Numbered from the stretch's first letter, positions 50,940 through 60,039 are shown. The stretch is 64,000 nucleotides of DNA from Flavipsychrobacter sp. (GCA_016786665.1 JAEUVZ010000008.1:1-64000); one strand, 5' to 3'. Program-made: numbers and translations. Notes: a model not told the origin generated them from the sequence alone.

Positions 50940-51062
50940 TTCTTGTCACCCTGAGCGGTAGCCGAAGGGTTGCTGAGGGAGGAGATTTCAACCGAAGGAG
51001 CGAACCATAAGCCAAGGGCTACTACTCAATGGTTCGACTCCGCTCACCATGAAGGGGTGGGC
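50940..51062. repeat. REP-like intergenic element
   Basis: About 120 bp beginning CTTGTCACCCTGAGCG and ending CGCTCACCATGAAGGGGTGG, so the two ends are roughly inverted. Inside are CGAACCAT (51001-51008) and ATGGTTCG (51029-51036), an 8-bp inverted repeat. This 'GTCACCCTGAGCG' type of intergenic palindrome is familiar as a dispersed repeat in many genomes. Only one copy occurs in the window. The rest of the 360-bp gap between rplK and the permease holds the operon promoter. Confidence 0.55.
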
Positions 51063-51112
51063 TATTGTATCCTTACTGTTTTTTTGCCATTCTTTTTCCG
51101 ATATTTAAGGGC

Positions 51113-51883
51113 ATGGAGTATGTGATTATTTGCCTGGTAGCGTTGTTGGGTTCCGCCCTTACGTTTTTTTCCGGCTTCGGGCTCGCCACGCTGCTGGTGC
51201 CGGTGTTCGCCGTATTTTTCCCTATTGACGTTGCCATAGGGCTTACCGCCATCGTCCATTTTCTGAATAACCTGTTCAAGCTGCTCCTGGTAGGCCGCAA
51301 TGCCGACCGTGGGGTGGCGCTGCGCTTTGGGCTGCCTGCGCTGTTGGCTGCATTTGCCGGCGCGTGGGTGCTTACCCTGCTCACCGGCATGCAGCCGCTG
51401 CATGAGTACGAGCTGTGGGACAGGCATGCCGCTATCACTCCGGTGAAGCTCACCGTGGCGGTGCTGCTGGCCGCCTTCGCACTTATAGACCTGGTGCCGA
51501 GCCTTTCAGCCATCAGCTTTTCCCGCCGGTACCTGCCCGTTGGGGGCTTGCTGAGTGGTTTTTTTGGCGGCCTTTCCGGTAACCAGGGGGCGCTGCGTTC
51601 CGCATTCCTTATCCGTATAGGGCTTTCCAAAGAGGCGTTCATCGCTACCGGGGTAGTAATAGCCGTTATGGTAGACGTGGCCCGGCTGTCCGTTTATTCC
51701 CAAAAGATATTTGCCGGCAGCAGTTCAGATATTCCGCTGGTGGCGGCCGCTACATTGTCGGCGTTTGCCGGCGCCTATTGGGGTAATAAGCTGCTGAAAA
51801 AAGTGACCATCAGCGCACTCCAGGTAATGGTGGGTGTATTATTGCTGGTCTTTGCCCTTATGCTGGGGGCGGGTGTTATATGA
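51113..51883 (+). CDS. TSUP family (TauE/SafE) permease
   Basis: 256 residues from the ATG at 51113 (MEYVIICLVALLGSALTFFS), with about eight membrane helices. The two half-repeats of the TauE/SafE family show as SGFGLATLLVPVFAVFFPID and GFFGGLSGNQGALRSAFLIR. TSUP proteins export or import sulfite, sulfoacetate, thiosulfate or related anions across the inner membrane. Substrate not predictable from context; it is alone, divergent from rplK. Confidence 0.92.
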   Translation: MEYVIICLVALLGSALTFFSGFGLATLLVPVFAVFFPIDVAIGLTAIVHFLNNLFKLLLVGRNADRGVALRFGLPALLAAFAGAWVLTLLTGMQPLHEYELWDRHAAITPVKLTVAVLLAAFALIDLVPSLSAISFSRRYLPVGGLLSGFFGGLSGNQGALRSAFLIRIGLSKEAFIATGVVIAVMVDVARLSVYSQKIFAGSSSDIPLVAAATLSAFAGAYWGNKLLKKVTISALQVMVGVLLLVFALMLGAGVI

Positions 51884-51932
51884 TTTTTTTCAAGTTTCTT
51901 TTTTTCTTAGATTTACAAGACAAAATAGCCAT

Positions 51933-52598
51933 ATGAAGAAACTGTTCCTTGCCTTATTCTGTTGCCTCTCAGCATCAGCTGTATTTGCTCAAAGTTTCAT
52001 TACTCAGAAAGACACCGCCTATGCTACGGTTATGGGCACGGCTTCGGTGTACAATAAGATCACCAACATTACATCATCGGACGTGACGATTGAATGGAAG
52101 GTGATAGATCATGATTTTCCTGCCGACTGGTCGGGTTCAGCGCAGTTTGCTGTTTGTGACTATGCTGCCTGTAATTCGGACGCGCTAGGTATTCTCAATG
52201 GCAACCCCTATACCCCGGTATATCCCGCGGGTGTGCTCGGCGATTTTCATTTACTGCTTGACCTTACAGGTACTTCTTATGGTTCTCATTACCTGGTCGT
52301 AGAGCTAAAAGAGGGTGCGAACCAAACCAAGAACATCGTGTTCGTTATTTCGCGCTATGCGTTGTCTGTTGCGGAAGCGACGGAACCCTCCGTTGTATCC
52401 ATCAATCCCAACCCGGCTTCGGGTGTCGTTAGGTTGCAAGGTGCTTTGTCTGCTTCTTTGTTTAACATTCAGGGCAGGAAAGTAGCAGAAACTACAAATG
52501 GTACCTTCGATGTTTCCGGCCTGGCAGCGGGCCTTTATATAGTAGAGAGTACCGTTGGCGGTCGGATAGTTCGGTCGCGGTTAAATGTGCTGCGATAG
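51933..52598 (+). CDS. Small secreted protein with T9SS type A sorting domain
   Basis: 221 residues from the ATG at 51933 (signal peptide KKLFLALFCCLSASAVFA). The mature domain of about 120 residues (VYNKITNITSSDVTIEWKVI, FAVCDYAACN, GDFHLLLDLTGTSYGSHYLV) looks like an Ig-like beta-sandwich with a Cys pair that may form a disulfide. The end, VVSINPNPASGVVRLQG to GLAAGLYIVESTVGGRIVR, is a T9SS type A sorting domain. A cell-surface or secreted protein of unknown role. A longer upstream in-frame start would overlap the TSUP gene and is rejected. Confidence 0.88.
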   Translation: MKKLFLALFCCLSASAVFAQSFITQKDTAYATVMGTASVYNKITNITSSDVTIEWKVIDHDFPADWSGSAQFAVCDYAACNSDALGILNGNPYTPVYPAGVLGDFHLLLDLTGTSYGSHYLVVELKEGANQTKNIVFVISRYALSVAEATEPSVVSINPNPASGVVRLQGALSASLFNIQGRKVAETTNGTFDVSGLAAGLYIVESTVGGRIVRSRLNVLR

Positions 52599-52725
52599 GC
52601 CCGCGTTTAGCGCACAGACTTTTCGGAAGCCATCGTTAGCTAAGTGGTTAGCTGCAATATCCATGCGTTATCTACTATTTGGCTATTCCCATTATGCACA
52701 GGCAGGGCAGGTAGCTCTATGCCAT

Positions 52726-53823
52726 CTACTGCGTAGCTCGGGTGATGATTTTTTCTGTCAGTAAGTCTTCTACGTTTAGTTCTGCGGGGGCTTTAGGCGT
52801 CTCTGCAAAGGTGAATCCCTTTTGTGGTTGGCGCAGCAGGCGTATCAGCACGGTACTGGTGAGCAGCAGCAGGCTACCACCCAGTATCATAGCCACCTCC
52901 GCGCTTAGCAGCGAGTGGTAGGCCCTGAAGGTGATAACGGCCACCGCCAGGAAGATAACCCCCGTGCGGATGAGTACTATGTTTTTTCTCCGCACCCCCG
53001 CCAGTATATACACAGCCGGCACCGCCAGGGTCCAGGCCCAGTAGAAGGCACGGGTAAGGGTATTGCCCGCGGTTACCAGCGGAGCGTCGCCTATCAGCTC
53101 GTTGGAAAACACGTCCACTGTATACACGTTGCCGGAAAGGTACAGCAGTACCAGGGCGGTAAGCGCAATACCCCGGAGCACAAAATCATACACGGGCCTG
53201 CTGGCGGCTGCCAGCAGGCGGGTACACCAGGTGTATATTGCCCAGCAGAGCAGCATGGCCGCGGGGAACAGTGCTGCTGTCGGTAAGAACAGGTGCAGCA
53301 AGAACAGTACGAACACCACCCCCGATAGCACCGCAAACGCGGCGGCCATAGCATCGGCAAAGCGGTAGGCCAGGTAGCTGCAATACATCACCGAAAGGCC
53401 GGAAGCCAGCAGGTCGCCCGCAGCGCTGTGGGCGTTGAACCCGCTGCGCACCCCCGATACAAAGAGTATCATAGTGAAGAACAGCAGCACGTTGTCCACG
53501 CCGGAGTTGTAATGCCGCTTGGTGTTTACAATAAGTTCCAGCGCGCCATAGCAAAGCAAAGCGTAAAAGATGAGGAAGCCCGCTATGGAATCGAAATCAA
53601 AGCCCGACAGCAACCCCAGCAGTGCAATGCCGAATACGGTTATTACCACCGTAAGCAGGCCCATGCCTATGCGTATGAATATATTGGGCGTGTACAGGCC
53701 AGTACCCGTGCCGTTGTACAGGGTTTTGTATTGCTCTGCCGACAGGTAGCCCTCGGCGTAGGCATCGGTATATTGGCCTCGCGCATAAAGTAATCGGAGC
53801 CATTCTTTGTTATAGGCTATCAT
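52726..53823 (-). CDS. Multi-pass membrane protein, DUF2157-like partner
   Basis: 365 residues. A short cytoplasmic N-terminus with GYLSAEQYKTLYN is followed by about ten predicted helices (IRIGMGLLTVVITVFGIALL, AAAFAVLSGVVFVLFLLHLF, IALTALVLLYLSGNVYTVDV) and a polar C-terminal tail ending NVEDLLTEKIITRATQ. Its start overlaps the end of the next gene by 14 bp, so they are translationally coupled. The layout resembles DUF2157 proteins but the soluble domain is reduced. Function unknown. Confidence 0.75.
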   Translation of the reverse strand: MIAYNKEWLRLLYARGQYTDAYAEGYLSAEQYKTLYNGTGTGLYTPNIFIRIGMGLLTVVITVFGIALLGLLSGFDFDSIAGFLIFYALLCYGALELIVNTKRHYNSGVDNVLLFFTMILFVSGVRSGFNAHSAAGDLLASGLSVMYCSYLAYRFADAMAAAFAVLSGVVFVLFLLHLFLPTAALFPAAMLLCWAIYTWCTRLLAAASRPVYDFVLRGIALTALVLLYLSGNVYTVDVFSNELIGDAPLVTAGNTLTRAFYWAWTLAVPAVYILAGVRRKNIVLIRTGVIFLAVAVITFRAYHSLLSAEVAMILGGSLLLLTSTVLIRLLRQPQKGFTFAETPKAPAELNVEDLLTEKIITRATQ

Positions 53824-54799
53824 GGGCTTTCAGTTTTTTGTTCATGTTCACCAGGAAAACCACCAGCCCGGTGGCCGATGCAATAAAGTACAGCAACACC
53901 AGGTACAACCCGCCGCGCCCGTTGAGGATGCCGCCGGTATCGAACACCAGGCGCACAAATACGGTGCTGATGGCGATGTAGAAGTACAGCACGGCTACCA
54001 GCAGAAAGTAGAACGAAGCGTTCCGGCGTGCGTTAACAAATACATAGCCGGCAAAAAGGGATACGAACAGCGCCCAGGCCAGGTACCAATGCGTATACCA
54101 GAACATGCCCGAGAGCAGCGATAGGAACATGATGTGTATTCCGAAATTCCGGTAAGAGAACGAGAAGTGCGCTTTTATATCTTTCCGCTCTGAGAAGTAG
54201 GAGAGCGCCAGCAGTAAGGTGGCCATGAGCAGGCCGCTGTATATCAGTGGCTCCGAATCAAATACGCTGATACGCGATAGCTCCAGCAAGTTGACCGTAA
54301 TGCCCATCCAGGCACCCAGGTTCACGATGGCGAGGCTTAACACGCCCAGGTGATCGAAGTAGTAGGCAAAGAAAGCCAGCAACACCAGTGGTACGAAGCT
54401 GGCCAGGCCCCACTGCGTTCCGAACAACTGGTACTTGAACTGTACGTAGCCTACAAATACCAGCAGCGTGAGGCAGCCCAGCAGCAGTATATAATCGAAC
54501 CATACATTGGGCGATTCCACCTTCTGAAAAGAAGGTTTGTTGGCTTTACGAAAGCAGTAAGCAAGGCAGGTGCTGGTAATAGCGGCTACAAACAGCACTA
54601 TCGACAGGTGGCCAATGGTGTCTATATGTTCGTAGATGAGGATACCCAGGCCGGTGCTGAGCAGCAGCACGCCGAAGTAGAGCAGTATGAGCAGCTCCCG
54701 GCGCACGGATAGGGGGCGGGCGTCGCTTTTCATCCGTTCCACGGTTCCGGTATCTAGCACGCCCTTGTCGGCAAGGCCCTCAAAAAATTTGATGTCCAT
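53810..54799 (-). CDS. DUF2157-like membrane protein
   Basis: 329 residues. An N-terminal helical segment (FEGLADKGVLDTGTVERMKS) precedes about nine membrane helices (ELLILLYFGVLLLSTGLGIL, WFDYILLLGCLTLLVFVGYV, LVLLYFIASATGLVVFLVNM). A short cytoplasmic domain followed by LLYFG-type helices is the DUF2157 pattern. It precedes and overlaps a second protein of similar design, so the two probably form a heteromeric membrane complex, which is inference. Confidence 0.78.
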   Translation of the reverse strand: MDIKFFEGLADKGVLDTGTVERMKSDARPLSVRRELLILLYFGVLLLSTGLGILIYEHIDTIGHLSIVLFVAAITSTCLAYCFRKANKPSFQKVESPNVWFDYILLLGCLTLLVFVGYVQFKYQLFGTQWGLASFVPLVLLAFFAYYFDHLGVLSLAIVNLGAWMGITVNLLELSRISVFDSEPLIYSGLLMATLLLALSYFSERKDIKAHFSFSYRNFGIHIMFLSLLSGMFWYTHWYLAWALFVSLFAGYVFVNARRNASFYFLLVAVLYFYIAISTVFVRLVFDTGGILNGRGGLYLVLLYFIASATGLVVFLVNMNKKLKAHDSL

Positions 54800-54843
54800 G
54801 TTGCATTTCTATGAACCCGAAAAGTACTATTATTTTTCTGGAA

Positions 54844-56454
54844 CTATCGGGGGGTGCCCGTTGGTGCCTGGCGATGGTCTCCGGCGTACCGGTAAACCCG
54901 GATACCATAAACAGGGCTGGTATGTATGAGCAGGTAGGCGCTTAGCTGCCTGGCGAATTCGGGGTATAATGGATCTGCGGTCGTTTGTTCGTTTATTCCC
55001 CAGAGTATGATGTAGTTTATGGGCTCGTGGTGTTGGTGGTAATATGCTATAGGGGCCTTTAAGGGTTCTTCCTCCAGCCCGGTACCGGCTGCCAGGTGCA
55101 CGAACGGGTTTTTAGCCGCGAGCCAGTTAAGCGGGAAGTAACCGGTAGCCGCCTCGTAGTTGTCCAGTAAAATCAGTTGCTTGTTTTGGTTGATGCGCTC
55201 CGCTATATGAGAAAACAGTAGTGTGCCACGGTTAATAAGCTCACCCTGTGGTGAGTAGAGGTAAGGTTGAAAGTTGAGCGGCAATACCACGGAGCGGCTT
55301 GGGATACGGGTGCCGGCTTCCTGCATTTCCTTGTGAAAAATCTCTATGTGGCTGAAGGAACTTATCTTGCCCGCTACAAACGCAAGGGAAAAGAATACCC
55401 CACACGCACCTACTGCCAGCCGCAGATACCGGCCCATAGCTGCGTAGCCTGTTACCAGCAGTGAAAATACATAGACGAGCGCTTCCAGGCGCGTGTGTAT
55501 GTAGGAGCCGCCCAGCAGCGAACTGCCGCAGAGGAAATAAGCGCTCAGCAGCAGGGCCAGCATTGCCAGGGGTAGCGCTACGGTGTGGCGCGGCTTGCGG
55601 ATAAAGAAAGAGATAAGGGCCAGCGCCAGCATTGCCTGCAGCACAAAAGACATCTTCATGGATAATACGGTATCCATATGGCTGAGGCCGAACAGCGAGC
55701 GAAGATTGTTCAGGTTGCTGAGCAGCGTGCCGGTGGCGGGTGCGGCTACAGGCTCCCCTTTGGGGCTGTGCAATATATAGTATGCGGTAAGGACAAGCAT
55801 AGGCGAAGCCGCCAGCGTCAGCGAGCCCAGCTTGCGGAGTATATCCCGCCGCTGCAATAGGGTCCACAAGCCACAGAGCGCCAGCAACACAAAGCACCCC
55901 ACGAGGTGCATGAAAAATAGCAGCGTGCCGCCCAGCGCCATGATGAACAAGTTCCTGCCACGGAGCGCTTCCTTATGGCCCATGTACCAGGCCGCCAGAC
56001 CCAGCCCCATGCCTATGCTGGCCATGTAGTTGTAAAAACCCATGAGCAGCGCTGCCTGCCACAAAAAAGGAAATATCCAGAGGGATAGCAGGCTCCGGTG
56101 TTCCGCCAGGCGATGCAGCAACGCCCGGAACCCGACGGCGAATGCCAACAGGCACAGGCTGATAAGTATTTTTTCGGCTACAGCGCCGCTTACCATGTGC
56201 AGCGCACCCACCAGGAAGGCGTGGCTGAACCAGTTAGGCTCAGGGCTTGTGTTCAATTCGTAGTACTGGGTGTAGAACGCTCCCTTGCCATGCAGCAGAT
56301 CGTAAAGAATGCCCGCATTGTACACATGACATGGACCGTCTGCCGTCAGGAAGCCCGGGTATAGCCATACGGGTAACAGCGCCACCACGCAGAGCAGGCC
56401 AAAGAGCCGGGGCTCCCATTGTATGTTCCTGTCGGCAGGCTTCATCCGTTGCAA
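54844..56454 (-). CDS. Polytopic membrane protein, GT-C-like
   Basis: 536 residues with about ten to eleven membrane helices in the first 360 residues and a soluble C-terminal domain of about 160 residues. The first long extracytoplasmic loop (YPGFLTADGPCHVYNAGILY) carries an Asp close to the membrane, as in GT-C glycosyltransferases, and LNTSPEPNWFSHAFLVGAL follows. Apart from topology and this loop I see no decisive motif, so a lipid-linked sugar transferase is only a working idea. An ATG three codons downstream is an alternative start. Confidence 0.6.
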   Translation of the reverse strand: MQRMKPADRNIQWEPRLFGLLCVVALLPVWLYPGFLTADGPCHVYNAGILYDLLHGKGAFYTQYYELNTSPEPNWFSHAFLVGALHMVSGAVAEKILISLCLLAFAVGFRALLHRLAEHRSLLSLWIFPFLWQAALLMGFYNYMASIGMGLGLAAWYMGHKEALRGRNLFIMALGGTLLFFMHLVGCFVLLALCGLWTLLQRRDILRKLGSLTLAASPMLVLTAYYILHSPKGEPVAAPATGTLLSNLNNLRSLFGLSHMDTVLSMKMSFVLQAMLALALISFFIRKPRHTVALPLAMLALLLSAYFLCGSSLLGGSYIHTRLEALVYVFSLLVTGYAAMGRYLRLAVGACGVFFSLAFVAGKISSFSHIEIFHKEMQEAGTRIPSRSVVLPLNFQPYLYSPQGELINRGTLLFSHIAERINQNKQLILLDNYEAATGYFPLNWLAAKNPFVHLAAGTGLEEEPLKAPIAYYHQHHEPINYIILWGINEQTTADPLYPEFARQLSAYLLIHTSPVYGIRVYRYAGDHRQAPTGTPR

Positions 56455-56606
56455 AGATGTGAAAATCGACGATAGGATACTATCCCATATATCCTGGGGG
56501 CAGGAGGTGGAGGTTGCGGATAGTGGTGAACACCGTCTTTTAACATACCCTCAACTTTTACCATATTATCTTTACCTGCAACAACAAACAACAAAACAAG
56601 CAGGGT

Positions 56607-57314
56607 ATGAGAAAGGTAGTACAGGCAGCTATGCTGTGTGGGATAATGTTATCATGTACCGTAGTTGCTACGGCGCAACGCAAGCCCAACGGCCCCGTGA
56701 AGATTCCGGCACCCAGGGATATTAACTACAAGAACAACTACAATAAGTATGTAACAGATGAGAGCAAGTTCAACAAGGCTTATCTCATAAACGCCATGCA
56801 CGTTACCCAGATGACGCAGCTAAACCCTACCATACGGGTGTACAACGCGATAGACGACAAGGGTAAGCGGCTGGTGGTGTACGTGCCGGTCAACAGCCTG
56901 CTTTTCGATTTGTGGGGCGATAAGCTTTACGCACAGAACATTACCGGTAAGGAAGGGGAAACAGATATGCCACCGGGTGAGGCTCCGGAGCCGGTATATC
57001 CTATAACATCAGACGATGCGCAGCGCTACATCTGGAACTATATAGGGAACAAGAAGATGGATGACATTAACTCGTTCGTGGTAAACATGCATACTCTGTA
57101 CCTGTATGTTAACCGGAAGAACAGCAGCGAATACATACGCTACTACCATGCAATGGACGACCATGGCCAGCGCTACCTGGTATGCTATGGGGTAGACCAG
57201 GAAGGTAAAGACATGAAAGATGTGCAATACCTGCTGGACCGCACCAGCCTGTGTACCAAAACGTGCGAGGGATATGAAATGCCCGCCCGCAAAACGGGGC
57301 TGGCCCGCCAATAG
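56607..57314 (+). CDS. Secreted two-repeat protein of an unrecognised family, member A
   Basis: 235 residues with a signal peptide (1-23). Two copies of one motif lie about 101 residues apart: IRVYNAIDDKGKRLVVYVPV (76-95) and IRYYHAMDDHGQRYLVCYGV (177-196), each preceded by an aromatic/Asn-rich helix-like stretch (YKNNYNKYV; RYIWNYIGN). The C-terminus has SLCTKTCEGYEMP. The second member of the family is at 59325, beyond the TPR membrane protein. There is no T9SS sorting domain or lipobox, so it is probably periplasmic or secreted. Not a family I know. Confidence 0.8.
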   Translation: MRKVVQAAMLCGIMLSCTVVATAQRKPNGPVKIPAPRDINYKNNYNKYVTDESKFNKAYLINAMHVTQMTQLNPTIRVYNAIDDKGKRLVVYVPVNSLLFDLWGDKLYAQNITGKEGETDMPPGEAPEPVYPITSDDAQRYIWNYIGNKKMDDINSFVVNMHTLYLYVNRKNSSEYIRYYHAMDDHGQRYLVCYGVDQEGKDMKDVQYLLDRTSLCTKTCEGYEMPARKTGLARQ

Positions 57315-57345
57315 CCTTTATAGAGGAATGAAAAATAAAGAACGC

Positions 57346-57373
57346 AAGCGGCGGCCCGGTGAGGCCGCCGCTT
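57346..57373. terminator. Hairpin terminator between convergent genes
   Basis: 11-bp perfect stem AAGCGGCGGCC/GGCCGCCGCTT with a 6-base loop, three bases beyond the stop of the TPR protein and 32 bp after the secreted protein A gene. Confidence 0.7.
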
Positions 57374-57376
57374 CAT

Positions 57377-59224
57377 TTAAGTGCCTGTTGGTGGTGCCGG
57401 CGTGGGTGCCGGGGGCGTGGGCTTTTCTTCCTGTGTTTTTTCTTTGTCGTGGGTGGGGGCTTTTTTACCGAAGAGCCCGCCCAGCCATTTACGGATGCTG
57501 AGCCGCGACGGGTCTATCATACGGTGATGTACCAGGTAGTGTATCACTTTTTCTTCCATCCAGTGGTGCAGTGGCAATAGCACGGCAATGAGCATTATCT
57601 TGAAAATCATGAACTTCCAGGGCTCGCCGTGGGTAAAGTGGTGAATCTTATGGTCGGCCAGCATAATGATGAACTCGAACAGGAAGATAAAGGAGAAAAA
57701 GCCCAGCGCTTTTATCACCACCTTCGGCATTTTCAGCGAGCCCAGCATAGCCAGTATGATGAAGGTGATAACAATGAGTATGCTCAGTCCCATATACTGT
57801 ATGTTGTGCCGGCGTTCGGTTGCTTGCTGTTCGCGTTCGGCCATCAGTTCGCGTTCACGGGCTTCGCTTTCCACCTCCAGCTTCAGCAGCTCTTCTTCCT
57901 GGTGCGCCATTTCGGCTTCGTGGTTATACTGCAGGTTCAGCTTGGCGTAGCGGTAGGCTTCTTCGGTTTTACCCTGGGCATAGGCCAGCGAGTCCAGCGC
58001 GTGCGATAGCTCGGTGAGGTAGGGTATGTACTGCGCCTTCTCGGCATAGTTGAAAGCTGTCACCAGTTTCTGCTGAGCTTCCTTTATGTTACCTCTGCGG
58101 GAAAGAAATTCTCCATAGCGTTTGTAGAAGTTGCTGGTGTAGATATCTCCTTTGGCTGTGGTTTTCAGGTTCTCCTCTGCCAGCATGTAATAGTATTCCG
58201 ATGAGTCGAGGCGGCCATGCGCCTCGCAGATAAACGCCTTCAGGCGGAAGTACAGGTTAGGGTTACTCTGTTCTATTTCATGCAGCGCATCCGGGTATTG
58301 CCGGGTGTATAGGTCGGCCAGTTCATCCAGCAGGTTATGGTTGATGAGGTAGGTGCGGTAAATGGAGAGGGTTCGGTCGGCGAGTTTCTTGTATTCGTGT
58401 CTATCGGAATAATCAAGTATTTCTCTGGTGAGTTTTTGCGCTTGTTTTTTCTCGTTGTTGTCGAATTGATAGGTGATCAGGTTTATGTTTAGCTTTACCA
58501 GTTGGAGCGAGTCCATCTCAGTAGACTGGAATAAAATGCTTCTTTGCTCGGCGACATATTCCTTGGCTTTCTCTCTATTATCAATTAAGTAATAGAATGA
58601 AGCTAGGTTTTGATAAGCCAGGTAAACGAGCTTCTTATTTTCTAATTGCCTGGACAAGTGTAGTGCATCTGTGTGCTTTTTAAATGCCTCAATTTTCTTA
58701 TTGTTCTTTTCCAGGCAATAGCCCATTAGTAGCATTGCCTTTACTGTTAGTTCTTGGTCGTTGCATTGGCTTGCATAGTAAAACGCCTGGCTAGCTGACT
58801 CCAAAGCCTGCCGTATATTGTAGTTAAACAAATGGTTTTTAGCTTCGGCCTGGTAGAAAAATGAATGCCATTTATTATCGTTCCGTTTACGGCTCAGTTC
58901 ACCCAGTTTCCTGACATACTCGGATGTTGAAACGGTGAAGTATTCCTCCTCTTTATCAAAGTACCAGTTGTATAGCTTTATTACTAGGCTATCCTGTACT
59001 CGTATATGAATATCTTCCAATGCAAGGTCCAGTACGCTATCTCGTTGGTCTAGGTGATTTTGTAAATCGTACTCGTCAGCTATGCGAATAAAAAGCTCAG
59101 ATTTTTCTGATGCGTTTTTCGATTTGTGTATTTTCTCCCATAGCGCATCGGTAGCGGTAGTTTGCGCTAACAGTCCAGTTGTATATACTAGTATTATTAA
59201 GAATGTGATAATTCGCGCAAGCAT
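57377..59224 (-). CDS. TPR protein with C-terminal membrane region
   Basis: 615 residues. Signal peptide (1-21), then about 400 residues of helix-turn-helix TPR-like repeats (for example YAEKAQYIPYLTELSHALDS and AQGKTEEAYRYAKLNLQYN), a coiled coil rich in Glu/Arg (VESEARERELMAEREQQA), three membrane helices (MGLSILIVITFIILAMLGSL, ALGFFSFIFLFEFIIMLA, FMIFKIMLIAVLLPLHHWME) and a Pro/Thr-rich tail. The layout is that of Bacteroidota TPR sensor proteins, but there is no kinase or DNA-binding domain after the helices; instead the helices and tail close the protein. It lies between the two unrecognised secreted proteins. Confidence 0.82.
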   Translation of the reverse strand: MLARIITFLIILVYTTGLLAQTTATDALWEKIHKSKNASEKSELFIRIADEYDLQNHLDQRDSVLDLALEDIHIRVQDSLVIKLYNWYFDKEEEYFTVSTSEYVRKLGELSRKRNDNKWHSFFYQAEAKNHLFNYNIRQALESASQAFYYASQCNDQELTVKAMLLMGYCLEKNNKKIEAFKKHTDALHLSRQLENKKLVYLAYQNLASFYYLIDNREKAKEYVAEQRSILFQSTEMDSLQLVKLNINLITYQFDNNEKKQAQKLTREILDYSDRHEYKKLADRTLSIYRTYLINHNLLDELADLYTRQYPDALHEIEQSNPNLYFRLKAFICEAHGRLDSSEYYYMLAEENLKTTAKGDIYTSNFYKRYGEFLSRRGNIKEAQQKLVTAFNYAEKAQYIPYLTELSHALDSLAYAQGKTEEAYRYAKLNLQYNHEAEMAHQEEELLKLEVESEARERELMAEREQQATERRHNIQYMGLSILIVITFIILAMLGSLKMPKVVIKALGFFSFIFLFEFIIMLADHKIHHFTHGEPWKFMIFKIMLIAVLLPLHHWMEEKVIHYLVHHRMIDPSRLSIRKWLGGLFGKKAPTHDKEKTQEEKPTPPAPTPAPPTGT

Positions 59225-59324
59225 TATCGAAAATTTAATTTTTGGATAAAATAGGTAAAAAAATTAGAAATGTGTGTTATATTGACATTCTTTAAATTTT
59301 AAACTCATTAAAATGCTCATAATT

Positions 59325-59966
59325 ATGAATAAGCTATTCTTTTGCTTCGTTGTGTCGCTTGGGTTAAGCTCGACTATTTACGGTCAGGCACTTCCTACCC
59401 CGAAGACGCCCGCGCAGATGCCTAAGGCTACGGCAATAAGCTACATTAATAATTACCAGAATACTATTAATAATTTCTTTGCCTATGGTTACCTACTAGA
59501 TATCGCTAAGGCAAAATCCATCAGCCCTACGGCAGTCAGGATATATAATGGGCGGATGAACAATTCACAAACGGTGCTGATGGTTCCGCTTAACTCAACT
59601 TATAAAGTGAACACAGGAGGTACCAACTATATGCAAAGTGATGCTTCTCTGTGTCCTAAAGTTTGTGATATAGCAGGTACCAGCGAGGCCTCGCAAGTGC
59701 CTGGTGGACAAGTCAGCAGTATGGTCAATTCCTGCATCGACTGCCGCGAGTACGAATCCGCCAATGCTGTGGTAGTGCATACGCCCACACTCACCAACCT
59801 GCAGAACGCTGGATTCACCCGGGTGCGTATCTACAATGGCATGGATGGCAGCGGCAAGCGCTATGTAGTGTATGTACCTATAGATGAGCGCGGGCAAGAG
59901 GTAGCTACCGATAATATGTTTGTGGGGGATAATACCTGTGTGCTCACCAACTGCAAGTATCCGTAA
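59325..59966 (+). CDS. Secreted two-repeat protein of an unrecognised family, member B
   Basis: 213 residues from the ATG at 59325, with a signal peptide (1-20). Repeats: VRIYNGRMNNSQTVLMVPL (71-89) and VRIYNGMDGSGKRYVVYVPI (167-186), 96 residues apart and related to those in the protein at 56607. Each repeat here is followed by a Cys pair (SLCPKVCD at 108-115; NTCVLTNC at 203-210), and member A has the same SLCxKxC after its second repeat. No membrane anchor or sorting domain. It is divergent from the TPR gene (100 bp between starts) and followed by a terminator. Confidence 0.8.
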   Translation: MNKLFFCFVVSLGLSSTIYGQALPTPKTPAQMPKATAISYINNYQNTINNFFAYGYLLDIAKAKSISPTAVRIYNGRMNNSQTVLMVPLNSTYKVNTGGTNYMQSDASLCPKVCDIAGTSEASQVPGGQVSSMVNSCIDCREYESANAVVVHTPTLTNLQNAGFTRVRIYNGMDGSGKRYVVYVPIDERGQEVATDNMFVGDNTCVLTNCKYP

Positions 59967-59993
59967 CGGTAACGTAGCCCGCTAACTTTTTAT

Positions 59994-60027
59994 AAAAGCA
60001 CTTCGCCGCTGCGGGGTGCTTTTTTCT
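59994..60027 (+). terminator. Intrinsic terminator before holB
   Basis: Stem AAAAGCAC/GTGCTTTT with a 14-base inner part that can pair further, followed by TTTTTTC. Confidence 0.8.
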
Positions 60028-60035
60028 TATTTTTG
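60028..60035 (+). promoter_or_regulatory. holB promoter -7 box
   Basis: TATTTTTG, an exact TAnnTTTG match, ends four bases before the holB ATG. A start site five to seven bases downstream would coincide with the ATG. No clear -33 box, because the preceding terminator hairpin occupies that position. Confidence 0.45.
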
Positions 60036-60039
60036 ACAC

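Noticed and set aside
51030-51050. tRNA-like T-loop sequence GGTTCGACTCCGCT
   Set aside because: It is part of the REP-like inverted element; no acceptor or anticodon stem can be drawn around it.
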